Shown here piece by piece: positions 33,642-41,877 of a stretch of 64,000 bases of DNA; the stretch's first letter is position 1, and every line of letters starts with the position of its first letter. Source of the DNA: Capsulimonas corticalis. Lineage in GTDB: Bacteria; Armatimonadota; Armatimonadia; Armatimonadales; Capsulimonadaceae. Location of the stretch: the NCBI RefSeq assembly GCF_003574315.2, contig NZ_AP025739.1, positions 7,130,001 through 7,194,000 of the forward strand, written 5' to 3'. The notes beneath the pieces are model-generated. The model saw only the letters and a list, made by a program, of their open reading frames with translations. It was not told the DNA's origin and did not search any database. Made by a program: the position numbers and the translations under genes.

Positions 33642-35105
33642 ATGACCTACCTATTACTGAAGTTTAACGCCATTTTGTGGGCGCTCATTCTCTTTAGTGC
33701 TTTAATTACGCCCCTTCACGCCGCCCCATATGCGACGCCAGACGCTCCAGTAGCGTCTTCGATTAAAAAGCCCAGTGTCACGCTCGTCTCATCGAGAATG
33801 TCCGGTGGACACACACTTACACTGGCAGTCACCGCCAGCTTTCCAAACTTCCAGCTTGGGGACCAACGCCAGATTAGGTTCGCGTTCGAGCTCAATGGGA
33901 CGACCTTTGACTACAAAACTGCTCCACAACTGACGATTATCAACCTCACAGGCTTTGACGGCGTGACCGTTCGAAAGATCATCCGTATTGACTTGACCAA
34001 CTGGGACGGAAAGGGAAGTCGGGTGAACCGCTTTGAGGAGAATATTCACACCTTTGTGATCTTCGAGGCGTTCACGACATCGGGCGGCCAGAAATACTCT
34101 TCGGGCGTCACTGAAAGCCAACTCGTAATACCACTGCCAGTCGTACACATTCACGGCATGTGTACCGATCTTGACCCGGACCGCGTCCCTCACAAGCTGT
34201 TCGATTCGCTGAAACAGCGGTTCCCCAGCTATAAGGAGGACGATGGCCACAGCGGCGACTTTTTTGCGCACAATATGCTTACGACCAACGAGTATCCGAC
34301 GCTTGTATCTTTCGATTACCCCTCGTTTAAAGAGCCGATCTCGTACGACGGCCAATCGTTCGGCAACTGGATTCAGACGGAATTGCTGCCTCGAACGTAC
34401 GCCGCAAAAGTAAACATCGTGGCCCATAGCATGGGGGGCATCATTGCGCGCGACATGATCACCCAGTTTAGTGGCCGGTTCGTCAACCGCCTGATTCTTG
34501 TCGGTTCGCCCTCAGAGGGAGCCACGGCGATCGCGGCGCTTCGCGGGAGCAATTGGCTGCCTACTCAAATCATTGCAGACACGTTAATCCCCAACGTTCA
34601 TCGGACTTTTCTCGCGAGTATCCGACGCTGCATGTTGGAAGGGGATGACGAGAACGCCCGCGAGATGTGTCCCACGTTTCCATGGTACTCGAATTATCCG
34701 CTCGGGGACCGCACCATACCGTCTGATTATCGGAACTTCTTCCTTGAGTATCTCAACGCGTACGGACTGGACCCGGGAGTCTACTATTACACGATAGTCG
34801 CCAGTGATGGCGCGGCGATCCCGCACTTGCACCAGACAACCTTAGATGGTCTGTGGGGGCCCAAAGAAACGTTTATCCTGCAGATGGGCGTCCCCGGTCT
34901 CACTGGATTAGCGTCCGAACTCGGCCCAGGCGACGGATGCGTGCCGCTCCGCAGCCAGCTTGCATCAGATACCAATTGGCCGCGCGGCAGCGGTCCGGGG
35001 CAGTTGAACAATTACGATGATGTCGGCTCCGTGTATCACACGGCCTACTTCAATGACGCACGGACCAACCAGGACATAGGCAACATTGTGGGACAGGGTC
35101 TTTGA
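33642..35105 (+). CDS. Secreted alpha/beta-hydrolase (PGAP1/lipase-like)
   Basis: The product has 487 residues. A signal peptide spans residues 1-28 (LWALILFSALITPLHAAPYA). A beta-rich domain (about 40-165) precedes the hydrolase: VVHIHGMCTDLD (oxyanion-hole strand), VNIVAHSMGGIIARDMI (nucleophile serine in AHSMGG), then GPGDGCVPLRSQ (likely Asp) and SVYHTAYFND (likely His). This is the triad order of extracellular lipases and PGAP1-like esterases. AGGAGGAC precedes the start. A short upstream frame (33564-33668, MQRMEQSDFMVHFPDVQHML) overlaps the start and might be a leader. Confidence 0.85.
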   Translation: MTYLLLKFNAILWALILFSALITPLHAAPYATPDAPVASSIKKPSVTLVSSRMSGGHTLTLAVTASFPNFQLGDQRQIRFAFELNGTTFDYKTAPQLTIINLTGFDGVTVRKIIRIDLTNWDGKGSRVNRFEENIHTFVIFEAFTTSGGQKYSSGVTESQLVIPLPVVHIHGMCTDLDPDRVPHKLFDSLKQRFPSYKEDDGHSGDFFAHNMLTTNEYPTLVSFDYPSFKEPISYDGQSFGNWIQTELLPRTYAAKVNIVAHSMGGIIARDMITQFSGRFVNRLILVGSPSEGATAIAALRGSNWLPTQIIADTLIPNVHRTFLASIRRCMLEGDDENAREMCPTFPWYSNYPLGDRTIPSDYRNFFLEYLNAYGLDPGVYYYTIVASDGAAIPHLHQTTLDGLWGPKETFILQMGVPGLTGLASELGPGDGCVPLRSQLASDTNWPRGSGPGQLNNYDDVGSVYHTAYFNDARTNQDIGNIVGQGL

Positions 35106-35159
35106 TTCCGATCAGGAACAATTTAACACAAGCCATTCTGCAAGGATGCGCCTCTAATT

Positions 35160-35200
35160 GTGGTGGACAGATTCATTTTCTCAATGAACCTGTCCACCAC
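35160..35200. repeat. Long imperfect hairpin after the lipase gene
   Basis: GTGGTGGACAG (35160-35170) pairs with CTGTCCACCAC (35190-35200), and TTCATT pairs with AATGAA inside, giving about 17 base pairs with one unpaired base on each side. No T-run follows on either strand, so it is not a standard terminator; a processing site or insertion relic is possible. Confidence 0.7.
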
Positions 35201-35382
35201 GATAGACTCTCACGAACTTAGACTTAGCGCTGACGACACCAAGCTTATCCTGAACCCTTAGGAGGAATCGTGAGCATCCGTGTCATCTCGCACAAGTAAC
35301 TGCCACACTTGTCACATCGGGCACATCTGTAGGGGGAGTACTGTTTCAGAGATGGGGCATCCACCAAGATGGTACAAGGAAA

Positions 35383-35691
35383 TCAGCGGAATATGCCAGG
35401 AAGCAATGATCCATACTTCGCTTTACATATGGCGTCGATGAAATCTGGGTGGCTCTCGAAGCCTGACATGAATTTGGGGTAATTCCTCAAGTGCCTGCTT
35501 CGTTGCCATAGGATCTTACAATATTTCACTTTCCTGCCGCTCCACTCTTTCGGAAGCCGCGCCGGAGGCAAGAATTTGAAATCCGATTGGCTTCCTCCGT
35601 GCGCAGACGGATGCTGGCGCCAGACGATTGTGATTAATGCTATGCAGCTTGATTTGAAGATTTCCTCTTTGGGCTCGGCCGCCCTAGACAC
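35383..35691 (-). CDS. Doubtful hypothetical protein
   Basis: An open frame of 102 residues, MSRAAEPKEEIFKSSCIALI ..., ending SGFESHPDFIDAICKAKYGS then LLPGIFR. It begins inside the relic of the 32157-type gene and has weaker codon bias than neighbours. It may be a real replacement 3' end or a chance frame. No other gene is seen in 35201-35382. Confidence 0.3.
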   Translation of the reverse strand: MSRAAEPKEEIFKSSCIALITIVWRQHPSAHGGSQSDFKFLPPARLPKEWSGRKVKYCKILWQRSRHLRNYPKFMSGFESHPDFIDAICKAKYGSLLPGIFR

Positions 35692-35867
35692 CGCGCCATA
35701 CTTCGGCGTGTAACCGTCTTAGAACCGCTGCCAGGTCGTCCGCCAGCATCTCCAGGTCGTCGCCCCAGTATCTAGACCCAGACACCCCACACGCGGACTC
35801 TCTGGTCGGCTCCTCTCTCACGTACTACTCCCCGGGTCTCAAGAGTAATCTGGATGGAATACGCCAC
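35684..35867 (-). pseudogene. Frameshifted 5' relic of a 32157-type gene
   Basis: From GTG 35867 the frame gives VAYSIQITLETRGVVRERGA then DQRVRV, matching MAYPTEITIETGGVVREGGG DQNVRV. It then hits a stop. In another frame DDLEMLADDLAAVLRRLHAE then VWRGV continues, matching DDLETLADSLSADLERAHSA. So one frameshift and a terminal stop destroyed it. Confidence 0.7.
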
Positions 35868-35983
35868 GTCCAATTCCATTCCCAAGTCGGGCTTAAATAA
35901 TCCCTTCGTGCCTCGTCGATGGCAATGCTTGTTGAATCGGCAAGCAATTCCCACCTTCCTTTCTTGTCTCGCCCCTCGCCGCA

Positions 35984-36090
35984 CTACCTCAAGACGGCCA
36001 GACAGACGAGATCTCCCGCTGCATCATAGACGGCCCAGTACCGGCCGTGTTGAGCGAGACACGCAATTACGCTCCTCTCTAGCCTACTCT
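35984..36090 (-). pseudogene. Truncated relic of a 32684-type gene
   Basis: HGRYWAVYDAAGDLVCLAVL matches YGRHWAVYDARGDLVCLAVY, after which the frame stops instead of continuing RKGAQEVMRRL. The DNA upstream to 36200 also resembles the DNA upstream of 32899 (GGTGGCG, GGGCGGCGGCTC), so a whole segment was duplicated. Confidence 0.55.
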
Positions 36091-36237
36091 TCCGAGACAG
36101 ACCAGACAGATTGCGCCGGCGTAAGCGCATGTGCGAGGCTAGGGCGATGTCGGATACGGTGGCGCGGGGCGGCGGCTCGCCCGGGCCGGGGAGCCAGACC
36201 ACGCCGCCCTACTTGACTGCAACGGAGGATTGTGACG

Positions 36238-37395
36238 ATGAAACAAGGACGCACCCTGCCGGACCTTGCCGAGGAGCTGAGGCGGCAGGCGGACGCGAAG
36301 CGGGACATCCTCGCGCCGGCGGAGCAGATCCGCCTGACGACGGACGGAACGACGCGCCTGTCGCTCTTCGGGAGCAACACTGAGGCGGAAAGATACGAGG
36401 TCAGCGACTTGGCCCACGGGCAGATCGCCGATTATGCCGGCATCCCCAAGCTCTTCTACGACCGCCTGCGCGCAGACGGCGACATGCGGTCGCTGCTGCA
36501 CGTGGCTCGTGACTGGGAGATGTTCGAGGACACGCCGCTCTTCGACGTGCTGGTAAGCCACCTGCTGAAGAAGAAATCGGGGGAACGGCGGCTGGTGCGA
36601 ACGCTGGACGGGAAGGCCCGCGCCTTCCTGTCGGACAGCTACTGCGTCGACCTCGATAACTTCGACATCTTCAGGATGGCGGCCGCCGCGATCGAGCGGG
36701 CGGGCCTGGGGCCGGAGCACGTCGTCTCCTGCGAGGTCACGGAGAAGCGCCTGTACCTGAAGGTGGTGAGCCCGAAGCTGGAGGCGGCGGTGCGGCCGGA
36801 GAACCTGCACGCAGGGAGCGGCATGCTCCGGGAGCCGCAGGTGGTGCAAGCGGGGTTCGTGCTCTCGAACTCGGAGACGGGCCAGGGAGCGCTGTCGGTA
36901 CGGCAGGTGGTGTACAAGCTTCTCTGCACGAACCTGTGGATCCAGGAGGAGACGACCCGCCAGCGGCACGTCGGGCGCGCCCTCCAGTCGGACGACGCAG
37001 GAGGGATCTACCGGGACGACACTCGTCTCGCGGACGCGCAGGCAAGGCTGCTGAGGATCCGGGACCATGTCGCCGAGGCGCTGGACGAGGCGCGCTTCCG
37101 GTCGCTGGTCGCCCGGATGCAGGAGACGGCGGGCATCCGGATCGAGGGAGGCGTGGAGACGGTCGTCGAAAGCGCCTCGCAGCGCCTTGGCCTCAGCGCC
37201 ACGGAGAAGGACCGGGTGCTGGCCCACCTAATCGAGGGGGTCGACCTTTCGCTCTGGGGACTGAGCAACGCCGTCACGGCGGCGGCCCAGGAGGCGGCGA
37301 GCTACGACCGCGCCACGGAGATCGAGGCGATCGGCGGACGCTTCTTCTCGATGTCCGACGCGCAGTTGCGGGATCTTGCCCTCGGGCGACCGTAG
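36238..37395 (+). CDS. DUF932 (phage/plasmid-like) protein
   Basis: The product has 385 residues from the ATG at 36238, preceded by GGAGGATTGTGACG. The DUF932 pattern is clear: ADYAGIPKLFYDRLRADGDM, LVRTLDGKARAFLSDSYCVD, SVRQVVYKLLCTNLWIQEET. The family is widespread on plasmids and phages and has no firm biochemical role known to me. It supports a mobile-element backbone. A hairpin terminator follows at 37428-37459. Confidence 0.85.
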   Translation: MKQGRTLPDLAEELRRQADAKRDILAPAEQIRLTTDGTTRLSLFGSNTEAERYEVSDLAHGQIADYAGIPKLFYDRLRADGDMRSLLHVARDWEMFEDTPLFDVLVSHLLKKKSGERRLVRTLDGKARAFLSDSYCVDLDNFDIFRMAAAAIERAGLGPEHVVSCEVTEKRLYLKVVSPKLEAAVRPENLHAGSGMLREPQVVQAGFVLSNSETGQGALSVRQVVYKLLCTNLWIQEETTRQRHVGRALQSDDAGGIYRDDTRLADAQARLLRIRDHVAEALDEARFRSLVARMQETAGIRIEGGVETVVESASQRLGLSATEKDRVLAHLIEGVDLSLWGLSNAVTAAAQEAASYDRATEIEAIGGRFFSMSDAQLRDLALGRP

Positions 37396-37427
37396 GGCGT
37401 ACATTCGATCGTAGGAGATACATTCCA

Positions 37428-37459
37428 GGCCGCTCCCGATAACCGGAAGCGGCCCTTTC
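37428..37459 (+). terminator. Probable terminator after the DUF932 gene
   Basis: GGCCGCT (37428-37434) and AGCGGCC (37448-37454) with a 13-base loop, followed by CTTTC. The T-run is weak. Confidence 0.55.
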
Positions 37460-37567
37460 AAATTCGGATGCAGCTTCAAATACGGACGCATCCCAGCGGG
37501 ATCAGGCACGCTTCCGGACCGGCAACGGCAAGAGAAGCAGCCCCAACGGGCCGGACCTCACGCCGCG

Positions 37568-38089
37568 TCAGCTCTGGAGGAGGCCGTCGAGCTCGTCGAG
37601 CAGATCGAACGCCCTCTGGCCGAGCCGACGCCGGGTGGCGAGAAGCCGTACCTGGTCCACCGCCACCGCCGCGTCCCGCAGGGACCGCTCCTGGGCGCTA
37701 CGCTCGCCCTCCTCCGCCCCCTGCCGCCTCACCTCGGTCGTGCGCAGGCAGCCGACGCAGTCCACGAACCGCAGGCCCCGGCGGGAGACGACGCCCTCCC
37801 CCGCCTCGTCGAGCGCCCGGCAGCGGGCCGCCGAGCCCTCCAGCCCCGCCGCCTCCGCCGCGGCGAGGGCGGTCTGGATGAATGCGCAGACCGCCTCCCG
37901 CACCCTGGCGTCGGCCTTCCGGCTGAACATCGCGAAGTGCTTGGGGAGGACATAAGTCTCGTCGGCGTCCGCGTAGCCCCGCTCAAGGGCGAGATAGATC
38001 TGCTCGCGCACCGCCGAGTCCCAGACCTCGGGATGGTCCAGAGCGATGGCGTCGAGCGTACCGACCAGCTTCAGAATGGCTGCCTTCAT
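37568..38089 (-). CDS. Hypothetical accessory protein under the shared promoter
   Basis: The product has 173 residues from the ATG at 38089, 30 bases from promoter b. Largely helical: MKAAILKLVGTLDAIALDHP, REQIYLALERGYADADETYV, LPKHFAMFSRKADARVREAV. A cysteine pair FVDCVGCL follows. No family recognised. Control by the same promoter type as the MSTRSAI genes suggests a common regulon. Confidence 0.6.
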   Translation of the reverse strand: MKAAILKLVGTLDAIALDHPEVWDSAVREQIYLALERGYADADETYVLPKHFAMFSRKADARVREAVCAFIQTALAAAEAAGLEGSAARCRALDEAGEGVVSRRGLRFVDCVGCLRTTEVRRQGAEEGERSAQERSLRDAAVAVDQVRLLATRRRLGQRAFDLLDELDGLLQS

Positions 38090-38118
38090 GATGTGGTTGC
38101 CTATTGCTTGATAGCGCC

Positions 38119-38147
38119 ATCCTACCAAGCGTTGGGTAGTGTGTCAA
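38119..38147 (-). promoter_or_regulatory. Promoter b: TTGACA-17-TAGGAT with embedded TACCCAACGC
   Basis: On the minus strand TTGACA (38147-38142), 17-base spacer with TACCCAACGC (38138-38129), TAGGAT (38124-38119). It drives the gene at 37568-38089. Confidence 0.8.
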
Positions 38148-38207
38148 TACGTTGACGGTCGTGGTAACGGCATTGACGCGCGCGCTCCAGGGAGCGATAC
38201 TGGCGCT

Positions 38208-38456
38208 ATGCCTAACGAAGACATCCAACCCGATTCTCTACAGAAACATCATCTCGCACCGGACGCCGCGCGGCGCATGGGCTCGGCCAGCACGCCCGCC
38301 AAGCGGGAGGCCGCCCGCGAGAATGGCAAGCTTGGCGGCTGGGCGAAAGGGCGACCGCGCAGCGAGGAGACCCGCCGCAGGATCAGCGCCACGAAGACGC
38401 GGAAGATGCTTGAGCGCCTTCTTCACCCGGGGACCCAACCGGGAGACGACCGGTGA
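38208..38456 (+). CDS. Small basic protein, copy B
   Basis: The product has 82 residues from the ATG at 38208. DAARRMGSASTPAKREAARE, NGKLGGWAKGRPRSEETRRR and SATKTRKMLERLL align with copy A at 31814. A DNA-binding role is plausible from the basic, glycine-rich repeats. It is followed by promoter c and the MSTRSAI copy B, so the gene pair is conserved in both duplicates. Confidence 0.65.
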   Translation: MPNEDIQPDSLQKHHLAPDAARRMGSASTPAKREAARENGKLGGWAKGRPRSEETRRRISATKTRKMLERLLHPGTQPGDDR

Positions 38457-38481
38457 GCAGCGCGTATCGACCCTCGTGGCA

Positions 38482-38510
38482 TTGACACATTACCCAACGC
38501 CGTTTATGCT
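38482..38510 (+). promoter_or_regulatory. Promoter c: TTGACA-17-TATGCT with embedded TACCCAACGC
   Basis: TTGACA (38482-38487), 17-base spacer with TACCCAACGC (38491-38500), TATGCT (38505-38510), 29 bases before the MSTRSAI copy B start. It is the best of the three promoter matches. Confidence 0.85.
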
Positions 38511-38539
38511 GGCGGTAACTTAAAGGTAGGCAGCCAGCC

Positions 38540-38983
38540 ATGAGCACACGTTCGGCAATCGTCCGCAAGACCGGCGACAGTACCTTCTCCGGCCGCTTCG
38601 TCCACTTCGACGGGTACCCATCCGGAGTTGGACGCGACCTGTGGCGGCTCTACCACGGCCCGTTCGCGAGAAACATGGAACGGATGCTGGCGGCGGTCAT
38701 TGACGGACGCCAGGGCCCATGGCTGGCATTGGACACTCACTCAGGCATAGGCGGCCACGGCATCCAGGACGGCTCCGCGCCTGCGGTTACCGAGCGGAAC
38801 GCGGGCGAGTGGGGCTGCTGCTACGTCTACCAGTTCGACGCCGCTCCGGACGGCGGCGCGCGGATGTCCGTCCTGCTTCGAAGCCCGCAGGACGACGGCT
38901 CCGTCCCGTACCCGCTCCTCGCGGAGATCGCCCTCGACGGCCCAGAGGCGGACTGGACGGAGCTCGACGGGCGAGACGCGTGA
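38540..38983 (+). CDS. MSTRSAI-type accessory protein, copy B
   Basis: The product has 147 residues. MSTRSAIVRKTGDSTFSGRF, VHFDGYPSGVGRDLWRLYHG, later EWGCCYVYQFDAAPDGGARM and ending LAEIALDGPEADWTELDGRD. Paralogue of the gene at 31223-31684. It is controlled by promoter c, and AGGTAGGC lies ahead of the start. Function unknown; the family is typical of plasmids and ICEs. Confidence 0.8.
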   Translation: MSTRSAIVRKTGDSTFSGRFVHFDGYPSGVGRDLWRLYHGPFARNMERMLAAVIDGRQGPWLALDTHSGIGGHGIQDGSAPAVTERNAGEWGCCYVYQFDAAPDGGARMSVLLRSPQDDGSVPYPLLAEIALDGPEADWTELDGRDA

Positions 38984-39040
38984 TCAGGGTCATCTTTGAG
39001 GTCCGACGAACGCAAATGCAACGTAGCGGGCCTCAGAACG

Positions 39041-39533
39041 CTATCGTGGCCTGAACGCTCGATCCGGGAACGCCAGGAGAGCGCCTTCCGGATACGGGCG
39101 GAGGAGGCCCTGAAGGTCCTGGGGGTTGTGTCGCTGGAAAGCCACGACCGCGCTCCGTCCTGGTCCAGGATCACCGGCATGCGGTCGTGGTACGGTCGGA
39201 CGTCGCCGCTGGGGTCGCAGGTCAGGGCGGCGCAGGAGCGTCGGACGCCGCCGTCTGGCGTACGCCACTCGTCCCAGATCCCCGGCAGCCCGAACGCCGG
39301 CAGGTCCGTGACGGAGAACGGCAGGAGCAGCTTGCCTCCTTTCTCGCCCATCCACTCGTAGAAGCCGGTTGCAGGGACCACGCAGCGGCAATGGGCGAAC
39401 GCCTGCCGGAACATCGGCGTCTGCGCCACCGTCTCGGCGCCCTCGCTGCATTCTGGAGCGAGGGCGTTCACTATGCTCGCAAATGAGCCGATGGCTGCCG
39501 CCTGCTCGCCGTACGCATTCCGTGCGGCTCTGC
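39041..39533 (-). pseudogene. Broken SRAP (HMCES/YedK) gene
   Basis: The SRAP core is clear: RCVVPATGFYEWMGEKGG, LPAFGLPGIWDEWR and RPYHDRMPVILDQDGARSWL. Three defects are visible. The N-terminus with the catalytic Cys2 (MCGR) is shifted out of frame by a short deletion near 39533. About 70 residues that normally lie between it and the NA-x-x-ET segment are missing. The C-terminal LLRPYPEGALLAFP motif is in another frame. SRAP proteins shield abasic sites in single-stranded DNA by crosslinking; this one cannot. Confidence 0.7.
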
Positions 39534-39602
39534 CCCATCACGAACACGATGATCTAGCGCAGCTCCGAGCCGATCCGAGGACGACGCGCCCGATTGACCG
39601 TT

Positions 39603-40499
39603 CTACGGGTACCAACAGCCGTAACCGCCCTTCGTGCTCGTTCTGCATCCGACGTCCCCCGCCCCTTGTAATACTGACCACTCCCTGAAGTCCAGCAGTT
39701 GGGCGGATGAGCGGCTGGCGACGTGCCCATCCGCGAAGGCGACGTTCACGCGAGCGAATCCAGACGGTGGGACGCACCAGGCAGGCTTTCGCTCCGTATG
39801 CCGCCATGACAGATTATTCAGCATGCGCGCGGGGCTGAACGCCGGTTGCGCGCGAAGGTCGCAGGCAGAGAACAAATAGCCCGCGTCTCCCCCGTCAACC
39901 GGCGTCAGTGCCAAGCTCAAGCCCGGGTACGCCTGGTCGTTATCGATTAACGTTTCAGCGAGCAGTATCGTGCCGGAAGGAGCAACAGCTTCGGCAAACG
40001 AGTGCGACTGGCCGGTTCCGTTGTTGCAGTCGTCCGGGCAATACCAGTCGGCCCAGTTGTCGGAAAGCCCGTAAGAAGAGACGTTTGATATGCCGTGGGC
40101 TCTGATCGTCGGCGCATCGTAGGGAGCCGATGGGCACACGAACACCCTGGAGGCGGAGTTGAAGTCATGGGAGTCTTGGCGCTGCACGTAAGGGGATACA
40201 AGCTCGGTCCAGTACATGTCTGGGAAGCCGGTGTCACCGTGTACTCCTGGGCTGCGGCTTCCAGGCGTGACGTTCACCCCCGCATAGTACAACGGACATC
40301 GCCCGTCGAAGTCATCCGAGTACTCGATTATGGCGGTGGCGACCTGACGCATATTGGAGAGACAGGCGGCGCTCCGCGCCTTTTCCCGAGCATGAGCAAA
40401 CGCGGGAAATATGACCGCCGCAATTATCACGACGATTGCGATGACAACGAGCAACTCGATTAATGTGAACCCCTGAGCACTATTGGCACGACTTGGCAT
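39603..40499 (-). CDS. Type IV prepilin-like secreted protein (DUF1559-like)
   Basis: The product has 298 residues. The N-terminus MPSRANSAQGFTLIELLVVI is a prepilin peptidase site followed by a long hydrophobic helix, then AHAREKARSAACLSNMRQVA and a C-terminal FARVNVAFADGHVASRS, the classic H-X9-DG-type end (DGH) of these proteins. They occur in dozens of copies in Planctomycetes and Armatimonadota genomes and form pilus or surface assemblies. It supports the taxonomic guess and looks chromosomal rather than mobile. Confidence 0.9.
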   Translation of the reverse strand: MPSRANSAQGFTLIELLVVIAIVVIIAAVIFPAFAHAREKARSAACLSNMRQVATAIIEYSDDFDGRCPLYYAGVNVTPGSRSPGVHGDTGFPDMYWTELVSPYVQRQDSHDFNSASRVFVCPSAPYDAPTIRAHGISNVSSYGLSDNWADWYCPDDCNNGTGQSHSFAEAVAPSGTILLAETLIDNDQAYPGLSLALTPVDGGDAGYLFSACDLRAQPAFSPARMLNNLSWRHTERKPAWCVPPSGFARVNVAFADGHVASRSSAQLLDFREWSVLQGAGDVGCRTSTKGGYGCWYP

Positions 40500-40695
40500 A
40501 GGGACGCCTCTCGTAGAGCGGGATGGGAAGTGCAGGTAATGTAATATAACACATGTTCAAAATATTTTGTCGCGATCGTCTCGTTTGTCACAAATATTGG
40601 AAATTGATCCGCAAAAAACGCGCTTGCGCGTCGATCATGGGCTATAATCTTACGTTTCGCGTAGTCGGGGAACACGGGAAAGAGTCTTTTGCCCT

Positions 40696-41718
40696 ATGAG
40701 AGGACCACCGCCAGTGCCCGAGGTTTGTACACCAGACGCTGTCGCACTCATTCAAGCGATGCGCACATTGGAGTCGGAAATCGCCCGCATTCCGTCCAGC
40801 GAACCGTTTCAACTCTACCAATCGCTGCACGAAGCATCCGCCCAGATGCTCCCCACCGATGCGTTTTACATTTGCCTCTACGCTGCCCATGAACAGCGAC
40901 TGTTCTTCCCCTATAACTTCGACGGCCAGCTCTACGACGGCCCTGTGAACATTCCCCTCGGTAATGGCCCCACGTCGTGGGTGGTCCGCAACCGTGAACC
41001 GTTCGTCCTTGAATGTGATGATCGCAGAGTCCAAGACGGCGGGGTCAGCTTCGGAGATTCCGAGCGCTGCTCACAGTCCGCCATCCACGTCCCGATCATG
41101 CGCTGGTCAGGTGACTCCCTATACGGCGTGCTGTCGGCGCAATCGTACACGCCGGGCGTGTACGGCGCGTTTGCGGTCGCATACCTCCAGTGGCTGGCGG
41201 ATCGTGCGGGAGCGGCGATGGATCGAACGCACAATGAGAGCGATCTCAGGCGCCAACTGGCGGCTTCGGAGGATCTTGCTGCCGACCGCTGGCGACAGGC
41301 AATCGACATGTCAGATTCATTCGTGTGCACTCTCCGAGAAATTGGAGCGCAAGCAGAGATGGTGCGATCCTTATCGTCGGACGCGGCGGAGCCGCTCAAG
41401 CGGGCAGCGCAAAAGCTTGCCCAGTGCTGCTACCGCGCCCAGACGGAAGCCAGCATGTTCCCGCTCACTGGCAAATCTTCGTCGTCTTCTGCGCAATCCC
41501 TGGAAGCGTCCGCAATCGGAAGTCTTACTGAGAGGGAACGTGAGGTGCTGGGACTGCTCGCCCTCGGTCGCACGAACCGCCAGATCGCCGACGAGCTCTA
41601 TGTCAGCGCTGACGCCGTCAAGTTCCACTGCAGAAACATCTTTCAAAAGCTCAATATCACCAGTCGCCACCAAACCGCCAGCATAGTGGCTAAGCTCAAC
41701 GCCCGTTCGCCCCGTTGA
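40696..41718 (+). CDS. GAF-domain LuxR-type transcriptional regulator
   Basis: The product has 340 residues. A GAF domain occupies about residues 25-175 (QLYQSLHEASAQMLPTDAFY, INIPLGNGPTSWVVR-like strand, SAIHVPIMRWSGDSLYGVLS). The LuxR helix-turn-helix is C-terminal: LTEREREVLGLLALGRTNRQ, IADELYVSADAVKFHCRNIF, QKLNITSRHQ. A TATAAT box lies at 40643-40648. It diverges from the prepilin-like gene and precedes the TerY-P-like cluster, so it may control either. Confidence 0.9.
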   Translation: MRGPPPVPEVCTPDAVALIQAMRTLESEIARIPSSEPFQLYQSLHEASAQMLPTDAFYICLYAAHEQRLFFPYNFDGQLYDGPVNIPLGNGPTSWVVRNREPFVLECDDRRVQDGGVSFGDSERCSQSAIHVPIMRWSGDSLYGVLSAQSYTPGVYGAFAVAYLQWLADRAGAAMDRTHNESDLRRQLAASEDLAADRWRQAIDMSDSFVCTLREIGAQAEMVRSLSSDAAEPLKRAAQKLAQCCYRAQTEASMFPLTGKSSSSSAQSLEASAIGSLTEREREVLGLLALGRTNRQIADELYVSADAVKFHCRNIFQKLNITSRHQTASIVAKLNARSPR

Positions 41719-41877
41719 ACTACCCCATAGCCTAGTACATTCCCACCCGTTCGGTCAGTTGCTGCAAGGTTACTCGAAGCCGTACAATACTTTCGTCAGC
41801 GCGCAATTGGCGCAGACGGATTGTTGGCCGCAATCAGACGTGCTAGCCTGGGGATGACTAAACATTAGCGCATCCCC

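Noticed and set aside
33564-33668. Upstream peptide overlapping the lipase start
   Set aside because: A 34-codon frame with ATG exists, but there is no Shine-Dalgarno and no leader-type features; mentioned only under the lipase.
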